Position numbers and translations under genes: made by a program
Notes under the pieces: model-generated
Told to the model about the DNA's origin: nothing
What the model saw: the letters and a program-made list of their open reading frames with translations, nothing else
Database searches by the model: none
Part shown: piece after piece, positions 45,343-55,364 of the stretch
Layout: every line of letters starts with the position of its first letter
Position numbering within the stretch: position 1 is the first letter of the stretch
Assembly: GCA_002050165.1 (NCBI GenBank)
Contig: MWSW01000018.1
Location: forward strand, 33,949-97,948
Direction: 5' to 3'
Origin: Candidatus Tepidiaquacellales bacterium OLB4/UTCHB1
GTDB taxonomy: Bacteria > Bacteroidota > Ignavibacteria > Tepidaquicellales > Tepidaquicellaceae
Length of the DNA: 64,000 bases

Positions 45343-47433
45343 ATGTACGAAATTCTTAACCAACTTAAGGAAATATCTTATAATTTATATTGGACGTGGA
45401 ATAATGATGTTTATGAAATTTTCAGAGAAATTAACGATGAATACTGGCGTTGGACAGAAAGAAACCCTGTAAAATTTCTCGAAACTATTGATGAGAACTA
45501 TCTTTATGAAATGATAGAGAAAAAAAATCTGAAAGAAAAAATCAGAAATAGTTACATCCAATACAAAAAATATCTCAAAGAAAAGACTTATTTTCAAACA
45601 CATTATTTCAAAACCGAGAAACCACTAATAGCATACTTCTCCGCCGAATACGGTATTACAAAGTGCCTTAAATTATATTCGGGCGGACTTGGAGTTCTTT
45701 CCGGTGATCATATAAAATCCTCTTCTGACCTCGGTTTACCACTTGTTGGTATTGGTCTGGCGTATCTTTACGGTTACTTTACTCAATATATAAATTCCGA
45801 CGGGAGGCAAAGTGAACTTTTCGAACCGAACAGGTTTGAAAAGTTACCGATACATAGGGTAACGGATGAAGATTTCTCCCCGATTAAAATATCGATAGAA
45901 TTGCCCGGGCGGACTGTCTATGCCCAGATTTGGGAGTTCAGGGTTGGTCGTGTAAAATTATTTATGCTTGATACCTTCGTTGATGAAAATACAGTAAACG
46001 ATAAACGGATTACTGATATTCTATATGGCGGAAATATTGAAAAACGGATTGAGCAGGAAATACTTCTCGGTATAGGCGGTAAAAAACTCCTCGACATTCT
46101 CAATTACGATATCAAAGCTTTTCATCTCAATGAAGGTCATTCCGCCTTCCTGTGTTTAGAGAGGATTAAAAATTCAATAGAGAAATACAATATTTCGTTT
46201 AACGAAGCTAAACAGTTATGTTATTATTCGAACATTTTTACTACACACACTCCCGTACCGGCAGGAATTGACATATTTTCACGTAAACTAATGACCCATT
46301 ATTTTGAATCATACGCACAGAATCATTTGAAAATTTCGTTTGATGAATTTTTTAACGAAGGGAGTCTGGCTGGTACGAAAGTCAATAAGGAACAATTCAA
46401 TATGGCTTGTCTTGCGATTAACAACTCTCATTTCCTCAACGGAGTAAGCAAACTTCACGCGGAGACTGCCCGCAAGATGTGGGCATTGCCGGATAATAGA
46501 TCTCAGATTGAATCTATCACGAACGGAATTCATACAAAATCGTACTTGTCTTATATATCCGAAAGGGTTTACAGGAAAAACTTCGGTGTTGATTGGTTGA
46601 AGCATGAAAATATTTGGGAAAAGATTAGCGAATTACCGGATGAAATTTTATGGAGGATGAGAAATGATAACAGGCGACAATTGATTAAGTTTACGCGCAA
46701 ACGTACTTCAAACAAACTGAAAACCCTTAAAGCCACCGATGATGAAATTCAGGATGCGCTTCATATACTGAATGAAAACGCACTTACAATAGGTTTTGCG
46801 CGTAGGTTTGCCACTTATAAAAGAGGAAATTTTATCTTCACAAATGTGGCGAGATTAAAATCGCTCGTGTTGAATTCTGAACGTCCGGTACAATTTATTT
46901 TCTCAGGGAAGGCACACCCAATGGATGAAGGTGGTAAAAGTTTCATAGAGGAAATAAACCGGTGGACAAAAGACCCGGAACTACACGGAAAAATTGTCTT
47001 TATTGACAACTATGAGTTAGATGTTGCGAAAGAGTTGGTTAAGGGGTGCGATATTTGGCTGAATACTCCGAGGCGTCCACTCGAAGCTTCCGGTACAAGC
47101 GGAATGAAAGTCCTCGCTAACGGTGGATTAAACTTCAGTATTCTCGATGGCTGGTGGGCAGAAGCATATAGGGAAGAAAACGGCTGGAAGATTGATACAA
47201 TAAGTGAAGATATGATGACTGATATCGCTGAGCGTGATTTGTTTGAGGCGAATTCAATGTACGATGTACTTGAGCATTTGATTGTGCCGTGTTTTTACGA
47301 ACGTGATCAACGGGGAATTCCGACTGCATGGGTAAAGAAGATACGCTCATCAATCAGAAATCTCGCAGGATACTTTACAACGTGGAGAATGGTAAAAGAG
47401 TATAATGAAAAGTTTTACACTAAGGTCAGTTAA
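45343..47433 (+). CDS. glgP: Alpha-glucan phosphorylase
   Basis: Releases glucose 1-phosphate from glycogen or maltodextrin; PLP-dependent, cytoplasmic. 696 residues with the short DUF3417-containing architecture of the bacterial and archaeal type rather than the 800-residue MalP type. IAYFSAEYGIT, YSGGLGVLSGDHIKSSSDLGLP, FHLNEGHSAFL, THTPVPAGIDIF and GFARRFATYKR are characteristic. PLP is on K589 in SGTSGMKVLANG. Works opposite to glycogen synthase (6653). Confidence 0.94.
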   Translation: MYEILNQLKEISYNLYWTWNNDVYEIFREINDEYWRWTERNPVKFLETIDENYLYEMIEKKNLKEKIRNSYIQYKKYLKEKTYFQTHYFKTEKPLIAYFSAEYGITKCLKLYSGGLGVLSGDHIKSSSDLGLPLVGIGLAYLYGYFTQYINSDGRQSELFEPNRFEKLPIHRVTDEDFSPIKISIELPGRTVYAQIWEFRVGRVKLFMLDTFVDENTVNDKRITDILYGGNIEKRIEQEILLGIGGKKLLDILNYDIKAFHLNEGHSAFLCLERIKNSIEKYNISFNEAKQLCYYSNIFTTHTPVPAGIDIFSRKLMTHYFESYAQNHLKISFDEFFNEGSLAGTKVNKEQFNMACLAINNSHFLNGVSKLHAETARKMWALPDNRSQIESITNGIHTKSYLSYISERVYRKNFGVDWLKHENIWEKISELPDEILWRMRNDNRRQLIKFTRKRTSNKLKTLKATDDEIQDALHILNENALTIGFARRFATYKRGNFIFTNVARLKSLVLNSERPVQFIFSGKAHPMDEGGKSFIEEINRWTKDPELHGKIVFIDNYELDVAKELVKGCDIWLNTPRRPLEASGTSGMKVLANGGLNFSILDGWWAEAYREENGWKIDTISEDMMTDIAERDLFEANSMYDVLEHLIVPCFYERDQRGIPTAWVKKIRSSIRNLAGYFTTWRMVKEYNEKFYTKVS

Positions 47434-47484
47434 GATAATAGCTGATTGACGAAAAATGTTGATTAATAATCTAAACAAAACCCA

Positions 47485-49953
47485 ATGAAATATTTCTTTC
47501 TGTTGTTGTTTTTAACAAATATTTATCAGCCTCTGTCTGCGCAACCGTTGAATGACATTAAAAATCAATCGAGGGTAATTGTACCTCCGGATTATTCATA
47601 TAATCCAAATCAAAGTTTCGAAGAATCTGTAACTATCAATGGTTTTGACAATTTCTTTCTCGGGATTGATTACGGTGAACCGCATATTGCTACAAATCCC
47701 AGAGATCCTCTCAATTCAATTACAGCGTACAACATTAATAATTACTACTATACTTTAAATGGTTATGACTGGATAAAAACATTTATCCCTTTCCCAGGAT
47801 TTTCGGTAATTGGTGATCCGGTACTGACATTTGATAGTCTCGGCAATGCATATTATTTACAAATGTATCAGAACGGGAGTACTTATGGCTTGACGGTCGC
47901 CCGTTCAACCAACAAGGGAGTATCGTATCACCAGTATTCAAGTGTGCATACATTCCCGGTATTGAATGACAAGCCGTGGATTACTGCAGATCAGACAGGT
48001 GGACCTTACTCAAATAATCTGTATGTCGGCTGGCGTCAATTTGGTGCTACTGGTATGAGATTTAGCCGGAGCACAGACTTTGGTTTAACCTGGTCTCCTA
48101 CGTTAACACTCCTCGGAACTCAGGGTGCTTATGTTGCAGTGGGTCCAAACGGCAATATTCAAGGTGGCAGTGTTTATTTTGCAAGCGTAAACGGTAATAC
48201 GATCCTCATGGCACGATCTACAAATGGCGGCGTATCATTCTCATCTTCGACTACGGTGCTGAATGCTGTTCCGGCGGGTACAATTTGCTCGGGGCGATAT
48301 ACGGTTAAAAATTGTATCAGAACAAACAATTTCCCGAGAGTGGCTGTTGATAATTCTTTCGGACCATATCGGGGTACTATCTATGTCGTAACAGAAATCA
48401 ACCCGGCAAACAACCCAAATGATTTAGCCGATGTTGTATTGGTTAGATCAACTGACAATGGACAAACGTGGTCGTCGCCTTTGAGGTTAAATGATGACAA
48501 TACATCAACCGACCAGTGGATGCCTGCAATTTCAGTTGACAACAATACCGGTAAAGTCTTTGTGTGTTGGTATGACTCGCGCGTAGATCCCGGAAATAAC
48601 CTAATGACTGAACTTTACGGGGCGGTTTCAACAAACGGTGGTGTATCATTCAGCACGAATGAACCGATTTCAAACGAAAAATTTAATCCGGATGATATGC
48701 GGGTATCTCAGGGTTCGGGGCAGGCATTTTACATTGGTGATTATATTGGCATTTCTGCAATTGGAAATACATCTTATTCTTCTTGGATGGATGGACGTAA
48801 TAATAGCCTTGGAAGTTACGTCGCATATTTCCCTGACTTCGCGATGTTATTAAACACAGATAGGGTAAATACTTCGGGTAATTCCTCCGCTTCCGTAACT
48901 GTTAAAATTCCGGATGTGAAAGGACCGTTCGCCGATAGGGTAAAATTTACCGCAACAATTGATTCAACACCGGCAAGTGGGAATATTTCCTTTAGCTTCA
49001 CAAACGGTAAAGACTCGATTACATCTTTCCCGGATTCTGTCGTAATGAATGTAAACTTATCCGGAAATGTTACACCGGGGCGTTACGAAGTCACGGTTAC
49101 AGGCAGTGGTAAAAACGGGACACCGGTGCACAAAAGGAAATTTGATTTACTCGTTGATGCCTCCATTGTTAAAGTCGCAACTAATCGGGGAACAACGGTA
49201 ACCTTTTATGTTAACGGGCAATCGTACAACAGTCAGCAGGAGTTTGTATTTGTTAATGGAAGCAATGTTACCATCAAGGTTCCGGACGCAGTTGTTCAGG
49301 CATCGAACAAGTATAAATTTACTCAATGGAGCAACGGCAGTACAGACACCACAATAAATTTCAATGTAAGTACCAACCTTGATTTGATAGCTCACTACAA
49401 GCGTCAATATCTCTTGCTGATGAATTCTTCAATTGGAAATACATTCGGGGGGAATGAATATTATGACTCAAATTCACAGGCAACTTTCGGCGTGCTGAGC
49501 AGGATTGTCAGCGGCAACGGTTTGTACAGTGAGTTCAAAGGGTGGATTGGTGGTGGTTCAGGTTCATATTCAAGCCCGGATTCTTCCGGTACGGATACTG
49601 TTGTTACTGTAACAATCAAAAATCCGATAGTTCAAACCGCAAGGTGGTACACGATAGTCGGGATTTCAAATGTTGGCGATGAAATTCCCGAAAAATATAA
49701 TCTGTCTCAAAACTACCCCAACCCGTTCAATCCTGTAACCAACATCAGATTTGATATTATAAAAGCGGGTAATGTTAAGCTCTCAGTTTACGATATAACC
49801 GGAAAGGAAGTATCGGTTCTGACGAATGAAGTTCTGAAACCAGGAAGTTACGAAGTTAAATTTGACGCATCGCAACTTTCGAGCGGTGTTTATTATTACA
49901 AAATTGAAGCCGGTGAATTTGTTAGTATCAAACGGATGGTGTTGTTGAAGTAA
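47485..49953 (+). CDS. Secreted Asp-box beta-propeller protein with T9SS sorting domain, copy 1
   Basis: 822 residues. Signal peptide of about 20 (LSA before QPLND). Residues about 50-450 carry Asp-box-like motifs (SFSRSTDFGLTWSP-type: RSTDFGLTWSP, RSTNGGVSFS, RSTDNGQTWSSP), giving a sialidase-like propeller. The sialidase Arg triad and RIP motif are not seen, so enzyme activity is doubtful. A beta domain (about 470-570) and two bacterial-repeat blocks (TQWSNGSTDT, FKGWIGGGSGS) follow, then a T9SS type A sorting domain (about 730-822: NYPNPFNPVTNIRFDI to KRMVLLK). The last about 190 residues are nearly identical to copy 2. Confidence 0.85.
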   Translation: MKYFFLLLFLTNIYQPLSAQPLNDIKNQSRVIVPPDYSYNPNQSFEESVTINGFDNFFLGIDYGEPHIATNPRDPLNSITAYNINNYYYTLNGYDWIKTFIPFPGFSVIGDPVLTFDSLGNAYYLQMYQNGSTYGLTVARSTNKGVSYHQYSSVHTFPVLNDKPWITADQTGGPYSNNLYVGWRQFGATGMRFSRSTDFGLTWSPTLTLLGTQGAYVAVGPNGNIQGGSVYFASVNGNTILMARSTNGGVSFSSSTTVLNAVPAGTICSGRYTVKNCIRTNNFPRVAVDNSFGPYRGTIYVVTEINPANNPNDLADVVLVRSTDNGQTWSSPLRLNDDNTSTDQWMPAISVDNNTGKVFVCWYDSRVDPGNNLMTELYGAVSTNGGVSFSTNEPISNEKFNPDDMRVSQGSGQAFYIGDYIGISAIGNTSYSSWMDGRNNSLGSYVAYFPDFAMLLNTDRVNTSGNSSASVTVKIPDVKGPFADRVKFTATIDSTPASGNISFSFTNGKDSITSFPDSVVMNVNLSGNVTPGRYEVTVTGSGKNGTPVHKRKFDLLVDASIVKVATNRGTTVTFYVNGQSYNSQQEFVFVNGSNVTIKVPDAVVQASNKYKFTQWSNGSTDTTINFNVSTNLDLIAHYKRQYLLLMNSSIGNTFGGNEYYDSNSQATFGVLSRIVSGNGLYSEFKGWIGGGSGSYSSPDSSGTDTVVTVTIKNPIVQTARWYTIVGISNVGDEIPEKYNLSQNYPNPFNPVTNIRFDIIKAGNVKLSVYDITGKEVSVLTNEVLKPGSYEVKFDASQLSSGVYYYKIEAGEFVSIKRMVLLK
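49390..49953 (+). repeat. 3' repeat shared with copy 2
   Basis: The last about 560 bases of this gene match the last about 560 bases at 52020-52583 almost base for base, at a constant offset of 2630, while the 5' two thirds are clearly more divergent. Confidence 0.85.
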
Positions 49954-50099
49954 CTTTGATTGAATAGTTGGAGATTTACAATTTTCTAATTGAAATTCAC
50001 ATTAAGGGGTAATATGATTATTTAAAAGAATTGATATAAAAAGACCTTATAATTTTGCTTTAAAAAAGTTATTCTTGTCTAAATTAAAATCTATTAAAA

Positions 50100-52583
50100 A
50101 TGAAGAAACTTCTGTTACTACCGATTATCGTTATTATTGCAGTCGTAATTGGTTTTAATTCGCAGTCAACAAATATGGATGATGACCCTAATCTGGACAG
50201 GATTCCATCCGAGTTATTAAATGCACATCAGCCCGATTCAGAGCTTGAAGATGCTGTCTGGACTGATGAAGAAGGTTTCGATAATTATTTTCTTGGCATT
50301 GATTTTGCGGAAGCTCACATTTCAATGAACCCCAACGATCCCAAGCAAATGTTTGTTGCATTCAATACAAACGGAACTCATTACACGTTAAATGGAATTG
50401 ATTGGGCTACCAATATGCCTAATTTCGGGACGAATATTTTCGGTGATCCGATTACTGCTTATGATTCTCTCGGTAGATTATATTACGAAAATATGTCAGG
50501 CGCAGGTGGAAACATAACGGGTACAAGAATTATCAGCTCTGATGATAACGCCCAGACATGGAGAAATCCGGTTAATGGTAACATTGGTGTTGATAAAAAC
50601 TGGATGGCAGCAGACCAGACTGCCGGACCATACTCTAATTATGTTTACTCTGTTTTCACTGCCGGCGGTGGTTCCGGTAATATTGTAAGGTCAATTGACA
50701 GAGGTAATAGTTTTAATTTTGTAACCTCGCTCAGTACTCAGTTTTTACCCGGTATGATGGTTGCAGTAGGACCTAATGGCGCTACCCAGGGCGGGACGGT
50801 TTACGTGGTTACCAATTCCGGAAATTCATTTGCTCCTAACTATACTTTTTATAAATCGGAAAACGGCGGAACAACTTTCAATTATGTTAGCACCCAACAA
50901 TTTGCAAACTATGTGGGAACTAACGTAAACGGAAGGCACTCGGTTGAGAACATGCGTACAAGACCATATCCATATATTGCCGCCGATAATAGCTATGGTC
51001 CGCACCGTGGGAGATTATATTTAATCTATGCTTCAAATAATCCTCCGGGTAACGGGAATAATCCAAATATCTATTGCCGTTATTCCGATAACCAAGGTGC
51101 AACCTGGTCGGGTGAAGTTCTTGTAAACGATAACACGCCGGCTAATTCAAGCATTCAATTTCATCCGGCAATGTGGTGCGATAAAGAAACAGGAAGGTTA
51201 TATGTACAGTGGATGGATACAAGGAATACTCCCACAAACGACAGCGCGGAAATCTATGCTTCATACTCTGACAATGGTGGAGTGAACTGGGCAACAAATC
51301 AGAAAGTATCCAACAAAAAAATGAAAATTGAGTGTACCTCGTGTGGTGGTGGTGGTACTCCGCGTTATCAGGGAGATTATAATTCAGTCGCCTCGAACAG
51401 CATTACCTCAATAATGGCATGGGCTGACTTCAGGAGCAATAATTTCAGCTCTTATGTTGCTTATTTCCCTGATTACGCTATGAAGATTAGTGACTCTTTA
51501 CTAAAAGTTAACGACGGGCAAAATGCAAACATCACAGTCTCAGTACCTGCTGTAAAATTATACGATAAAACGGTTACATTTACAGGAACAGTTACAAATC
51601 CGCCATCAAGCGGCAATATCAATATAACATTCCCTAATGGTAACACTATAAATTCTTACCCTGGACAGGTTACGATGAATATTGCAGCCTCCGGTGGCGT
51701 AACTCCGGGTAGCTATACTATACACGTTGAAGGTCGCGGTCCAAACGGTACACCTGCTCACAGAAGAGAATTAAACGTTTTAGTTAATGCTTCGCTTTTA
51801 AGCATTCAGACTAACAGGGGAAATCTTGTTACTTACACGGTGAACGGTAATCCGTATAACTCACCTCAGCAAATTGTTTTCCCTGACGGTGCTAATGTTA
51901 CAGTTGAAACGCCTTTGAATGTTCCGCAAGCTTCGAATAATTACATGTTCACGCAATGGAGTAACGGTAGTACTGATACAACATTAAATTTCACAATTAA
52001 CCAAAACACTGACCTGACTGCGCATTATAAACGTCAATATCTTTTATTAATGAATTCTTCTATCGGAAATACATTCGGAGGGGATCAATATTATGACTCG
52101 AATTCGCAGGCAACTTTCGGTGTGTTGAGCAGGATTGTCAGTGGCAATGGTTTGTACAGTGAGTTCAAAGGGTGGATTGGCGGTGGCCCCGGTTCTTATT
52201 CAAGTCCGGATTCATCCGGTATGGATACTGTTGTTACCGTAACAATCAAAAATCCGATAGTTGAGACTGCAAGATGGTACACCATAGTCGGGATTTCAAA
52301 TGTTGGCGATGAAATTCCTGAAAAATATGATCTCTCCCAAAACTATCCCAACCCGTTCAATCCTGTAACCAACATCAGATTTGATATTATGAAAGAAGGA
52401 AACGTTAAACTCTCAGTTTACGATATGACCGGAAAGGAAGTATCTGTTCTGACAAATGAAGTTCTGAAACCCGGCAGTTACGAAGTTGGATTCAACGCAT
52501 CGCACCTTTCCAGCGGGGTGTATTATTACAGAATTGAAGCCGGGGATTTTGTGAGCGTTAAGCGGATGGTGCTCCTGAAGTGA
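50100..52583 (+). CDS. Secreted Asp-box beta-propeller protein with T9SS sorting domain, copy 2
   Basis: 827 residues, same plan as copy 1. N-terminal hydrophobic segment MKKLLLLPIIVIIAVVIGF acts as the signal. Asp-box motifs SSDDNAQTWRNP, SIDRGNSFNF, YSDNQGATWSGE and YSDNGGVNWATN are spread over about 140-430. A Cys-Gly patch (CTSCGGGGTPR) interrupts the last blade. Repeat blocks and a T9SS type A sorting domain close the protein (KRMVLLK). It is a tandem paralogue, and the C-terminal 190 residues have been kept alike, probably by gene conversion. A surface adhesin or glycan-binding role is inferred. Confidence 0.85.
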   Translation: MKKLLLLPIIVIIAVVIGFNSQSTNMDDDPNLDRIPSELLNAHQPDSELEDAVWTDEEGFDNYFLGIDFAEAHISMNPNDPKQMFVAFNTNGTHYTLNGIDWATNMPNFGTNIFGDPITAYDSLGRLYYENMSGAGGNITGTRIISSDDNAQTWRNPVNGNIGVDKNWMAADQTAGPYSNYVYSVFTAGGGSGNIVRSIDRGNSFNFVTSLSTQFLPGMMVAVGPNGATQGGTVYVVTNSGNSFAPNYTFYKSENGGTTFNYVSTQQFANYVGTNVNGRHSVENMRTRPYPYIAADNSYGPHRGRLYLIYASNNPPGNGNNPNIYCRYSDNQGATWSGEVLVNDNTPANSSIQFHPAMWCDKETGRLYVQWMDTRNTPTNDSAEIYASYSDNGGVNWATNQKVSNKKMKIECTSCGGGGTPRYQGDYNSVASNSITSIMAWADFRSNNFSSYVAYFPDYAMKISDSLLKVNDGQNANITVSVPAVKLYDKTVTFTGTVTNPPSSGNINITFPNGNTINSYPGQVTMNIAASGGVTPGSYTIHVEGRGPNGTPAHRRELNVLVNASLLSIQTNRGNLVTYTVNGNPYNSPQQIVFPDGANVTVETPLNVPQASNNYMFTQWSNGSTDTTLNFTINQNTDLTAHYKRQYLLLMNSSIGNTFGGDQYYDSNSQATFGVLSRIVSGNGLYSEFKGWIGGGPGSYSSPDSSGMDTVVTVTIKNPIVETARWYTIVGISNVGDEIPEKYDLSQNYPNPFNPVTNIRFDIMKEGNVKLSVYDMTGKEVSVLTNEVLKPGSYEVGFNASHLSSGVYYYRIEAGDFVSVKRMVLLK
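52020..52583 (+). repeat. 3' repeat shared with copy 1
   Basis: Partner of 49390-49953. It encodes the second bacterial-repeat block and the T9SS sorting domain. Confidence 0.85.
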
Positions 52584-52890
52584 TGAAATAAACTTCCAAC
52601 GTTTTTTCCATTGAAAAAGGCGGAGCGGATTGCTCCGCTTTTTTTTACCAAATTTTGTATATATGCCTGAAGCGATTAATACGGTTTATTTTTTATGAAT
52701 GAAGTTTCACGGAGATATTTTTGCCAGAACCTGACAAAATTCATAAAGACGTTTCTTTAGAGAATTGCGCGCAGGGTTTCTATCATTTCAACGATATTGA
52801 TTTAGGTTTAACCTTATGCTGACTTTCTAAATTGTTACACTTAGGTTGAATTGTTAACTTGCAACTTTAATTTCAACTTTATTTGATTCA
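52584..52890 (+). other. 307-base gap between copy 2 and the AtuA-like gene
   Basis: Holds a strong terminator (52614-52648). Beyond it I see no recognisable gene: a TTG-started frame of 33 codons (about 52720-52821, MPEPDKIHKDVSLEN onward) and an ATG frame of 21 codons at 52695 exist but are not convincing. Confidence 0.5.
52614..52648 (+). terminator. Terminator after Asp-box copy 2
   Basis: GC-rich stem gcggagc/gctccgc (52620-52626 and 52632-52638), loop ggatt, then nine T residues. Confidence 0.92.
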
Positions 52891-54252
52891 ATGAAAGAAA
52901 AGATACGAATTGCTTCGGGGCAGGGATTTTGGGGTGATATGGTTGATGCGCCATTCAGACAGATTACTGAAGGACCGGTTGATTACCTTGTTATGGATTA
53001 CCTTGCTGAAGTTACAATGTCAATTTTACAGAAGCAGAAATTGCGCGATCCGAAGCTCGGTTACGCGCGTGATATTCCCCCGTTGATGGAGAGAATTCTG
53101 CCCATCGTAAAAGATAAGGGGATTAAAGTAATCACAAACGGCGGAGGTGTAAACCCATATTCTTGTAAAGACGCTATAATCGAGGTTGCAAAAAAACTCG
53201 GTATTAAAGGGTTAAAAATAGGAATAGTTATAGGTGACGATATTCTTAATCGGATAGACAATTTGCTTGATAGTGGGATTGAACTGAAAAATATGGAAAC
53301 CGGTGAAAGTATCCGGACAGTAAAGGATAAGATATTGAGCGCTAATGTTTATCTTGGTGCAGGCGGTGTCGTTGAGGCGCTTCAAAATGGCGCTGATATT
53401 ATAATGACCGGACGAGTAACAGATACCGGACTTACGCTGGCGCCGATGATTTATGAGTTCGGTTGGAATTTCTCTGATTTCAATTTAATGGCTACCGGCA
53501 CGGTGGCTGGTCATATACTTGAATGCGGGGGTCAGGCAAGCGGTGGGAATTTCCTTGGCGACTGGAAGAGCGTACCCGAGTTGGATAAAATCGGATTTCC
53601 GATTGCCGAAGCGCATCCGGATGGTACGGTTTTTATCACTAAACACGATGGTACAGGCGGTATAGTCAATGTTGCAACTGTTTCAGAGCAACTGGTCTAT
53701 GAAATTGGTAACCCTAAGGATTACATTACACCCGATTGTATCGCGGATTTCACTTCAATACAACTTGAAGAATCGGGTAATAACCGGGTTAAGGTTACCG
53801 GTGTAAAGGGACAACCTGCAACTGAATTTTATAAAGTTTCAATGTCTTACCTCGACGGTTACTCAGCCTTCGGTTCTTTGACTTATTGCTGGCCGGATGC
53901 ACTTGATAAAGCACAGGCTGCTGAAGAGATACTTAGAAAGCGTCTGGATGCATTGGGATTGACCTTTGACGAAATCAAATCCGAGTTTCAGGGTTATAAT
54001 GCGTGCCATGGTCCGCTTGCGAATACACCTGATGATCCGTCTGAAATTGTACTCAGAATCGGCGTCAGGTCGCACGACAAAAAATCGGTTGAAAGATTCG
54101 GAATGGAAATCGCACCGTTAATACTGACCGGTCCCCCCGGAGTTACGGGTTTTGCCGGTGGAAGACCAAAACCATCAGAGGTAGTTGCGTACTGGCCTGC
54201 ACTAATACCAAAAAGCGCCGTGAAATACGAAGTTGAGGTCTTCGATTTATAG
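52891..54252 (+). CDS. AtuA-like protein (DUF1446, acyclic terpene utilisation family)
   Basis: 453 residues covering the DUF1446/AtuA domain: IRIASGQGFWGDMVDAPFRQ at the N-terminus, VDYLVMDYLAEVTMSIL, GADIIMTGRVTDTGLTLAP, and HILECGGQASGGNF. The family is linked to breakdown of acyclic terpenes in Pseudomonas, but the partner acyl-CoA carboxylase genes are absent here and the family is widespread, so the substrate is unknown. The C-terminal about 100-residue AtuA extension of longer members is not present. Followed by the threonine dehydrogenase after 160 bases. Confidence 0.85.
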   Translation: MKEKIRIASGQGFWGDMVDAPFRQITEGPVDYLVMDYLAEVTMSILQKQKLRDPKLGYARDIPPLMERILPIVKDKGIKVITNGGGVNPYSCKDAIIEVAKKLGIKGLKIGIVIGDDILNRIDNLLDSGIELKNMETGESIRTVKDKILSANVYLGAGGVVEALQNGADIIMTGRVTDTGLTLAPMIYEFGWNFSDFNLMATGTVAGHILECGGQASGGNFLGDWKSVPELDKIGFPIAEAHPDGTVFITKHDGTGGIVNVATVSEQLVYEIGNPKDYITPDCIADFTSIQLEESGNNRVKVTGVKGQPATEFYKVSMSYLDGYSAFGSLTYCWPDALDKAQAAEEILRKRLDALGLTFDEIKSEFQGYNACHGPLANTPDDPSEIVLRIGVRSHDKKSVERFGMEIAPLILTGPPGVTGFAGGRPKPSEVVAYWPALIPKSAVKYEVEVFDL

Positions 54253-54412
54253 CATTAACTGAGAACTCATCGCGTATATTAATTAATCATGAATTGACTC
54301 TGGTGATTTTAAAAAAAGAAATTTTATATATTGTTAAATCGTATCCGAAAGCTGATTTTTTATATATAATTCTGTCATGTAAAAACTATATGAATTAACC
54401 TCAAATATATTA

Positions 54413-55363
54413 ATGGGAAAAATTTTAATCATCGGTGCAGCAGGACAGATTGGCACCGAACTTACACTGGAGCTGAGGAAAATAAACGGTAATGATAAAG
54501 TAATTGCAACAGATTTAACTACCGCATCCGAAGAGGTAATGTCATCGGGCAAGTTTGAAATACTTGATGTACTCGACAAACAAAATCTTTCACGGATAGT
54601 TACAGAAAATGACGTCCGTGAAATTTATCATCTTGCGGCTTTACTATCGGGGAATTCGGAGAAAAAGCCGAAACGCGCATGGGAGGTTAACATGGACGGA
54701 TTGTTGAATGTTCTGGAGCTTGCAAAGGATTTAAAATTATCGAAAATATTTTGGCCAAGTTCAATTGCAGTCTTCGGGAATACAACTCCAAAAGTAAATA
54801 CACCTCAAATAACTATCATGGAGCCGAATACCGTTTACGGGATTAGTAAACTTGCAGGAGAAAGGTGGTGCGAGTATTATCATGCAAAATTCGGAGTTGA
54901 CGTAAGGAGTTTACGATATCCAGGATTGATTAGCCACAAAACCGAGCCCGGCGGCGGAACTACCGATTACGCAGTTGAGATATTTTATGAAGCAGTGAAA
55001 CACAAACGATATAAATGTTTCCTCAGTAAAGATACAATGTTGCCTATGATGTTCATGCCGGATGCAATAGACGGGACTATTAAACTTATGGAAGCTCCTG
55101 CCGACGGAATCTCAACTCACTGCGGATATAACATTACCGCAATAAGTTTTACACCGGAGCAATTATCAAATGAAATTGTGAGATATGTTCCTGAATTTGA
55201 AATTGAATACGAAGCTGATTTCCGGCTGGAAATAGCGAAAACCTGGCCTGCGACTATTGATGATTCAACAGCGCGCAGAGATTGGGGATGGAAGCATAAG
55301 TTCAACCTCTCTGAAATGACGGAAGTTATGTTTCGAAAAATTTCAGAAAAATTCCAAGTGTAA
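54413..55363 (+). CDS. L-threonine 3-dehydrogenase, SDR (GalE-like) type
   Basis: Extended short-chain dehydrogenase of 316 residues. NAD loop GAAGQIGTELTLEL, then HLAALLSGNSEKKP, PSSIAVFG, and the catalytic YGISK (Tyr and Lys). RYPGLISHKTEPGGGTTDYAVEIFYEA is characteristic of the GalE-like L-threonine dehydrogenases known from Flavobacterium rather than the zinc MDR type. Product 2-amino-3-ketobutyrate would be cleaved to glycine by a CoA ligase not in this window, so it feeds the same pool as glyA. Stop is one base before the next start. Confidence 0.88.
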   Translation: MGKILIIGAAGQIGTELTLELRKINGNDKVIATDLTTASEEVMSSGKFEILDVLDKQNLSRIVTENDVREIYHLAALLSGNSEKKPKRAWEVNMDGLLNVLELAKDLKLSKIFWPSSIAVFGNTTPKVNTPQITIMEPNTVYGISKLAGERWCEYYHAKFGVDVRSLRYPGLISHKTEPGGGTTDYAVEIFYEAVKHKRYKCFLSKDTMLPMMFMPDAIDGTIKLMEAPADGISTHCGYNITAISFTPEQLSNEIVRYVPEFEIEYEADFRLEIAKTWPATIDDSTARRDWGWKHKFNLSEMTEVMFRKISEKFQV

Positions 55364-55364
55364 T

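Noticed and set aside
47485..52583. Two active sialidases
   Set aside because: Asp-box motifs are present, but the Arg triad and RIP motif of sialidases are not visible; Asp boxes occur in many non-enzymatic propellers.
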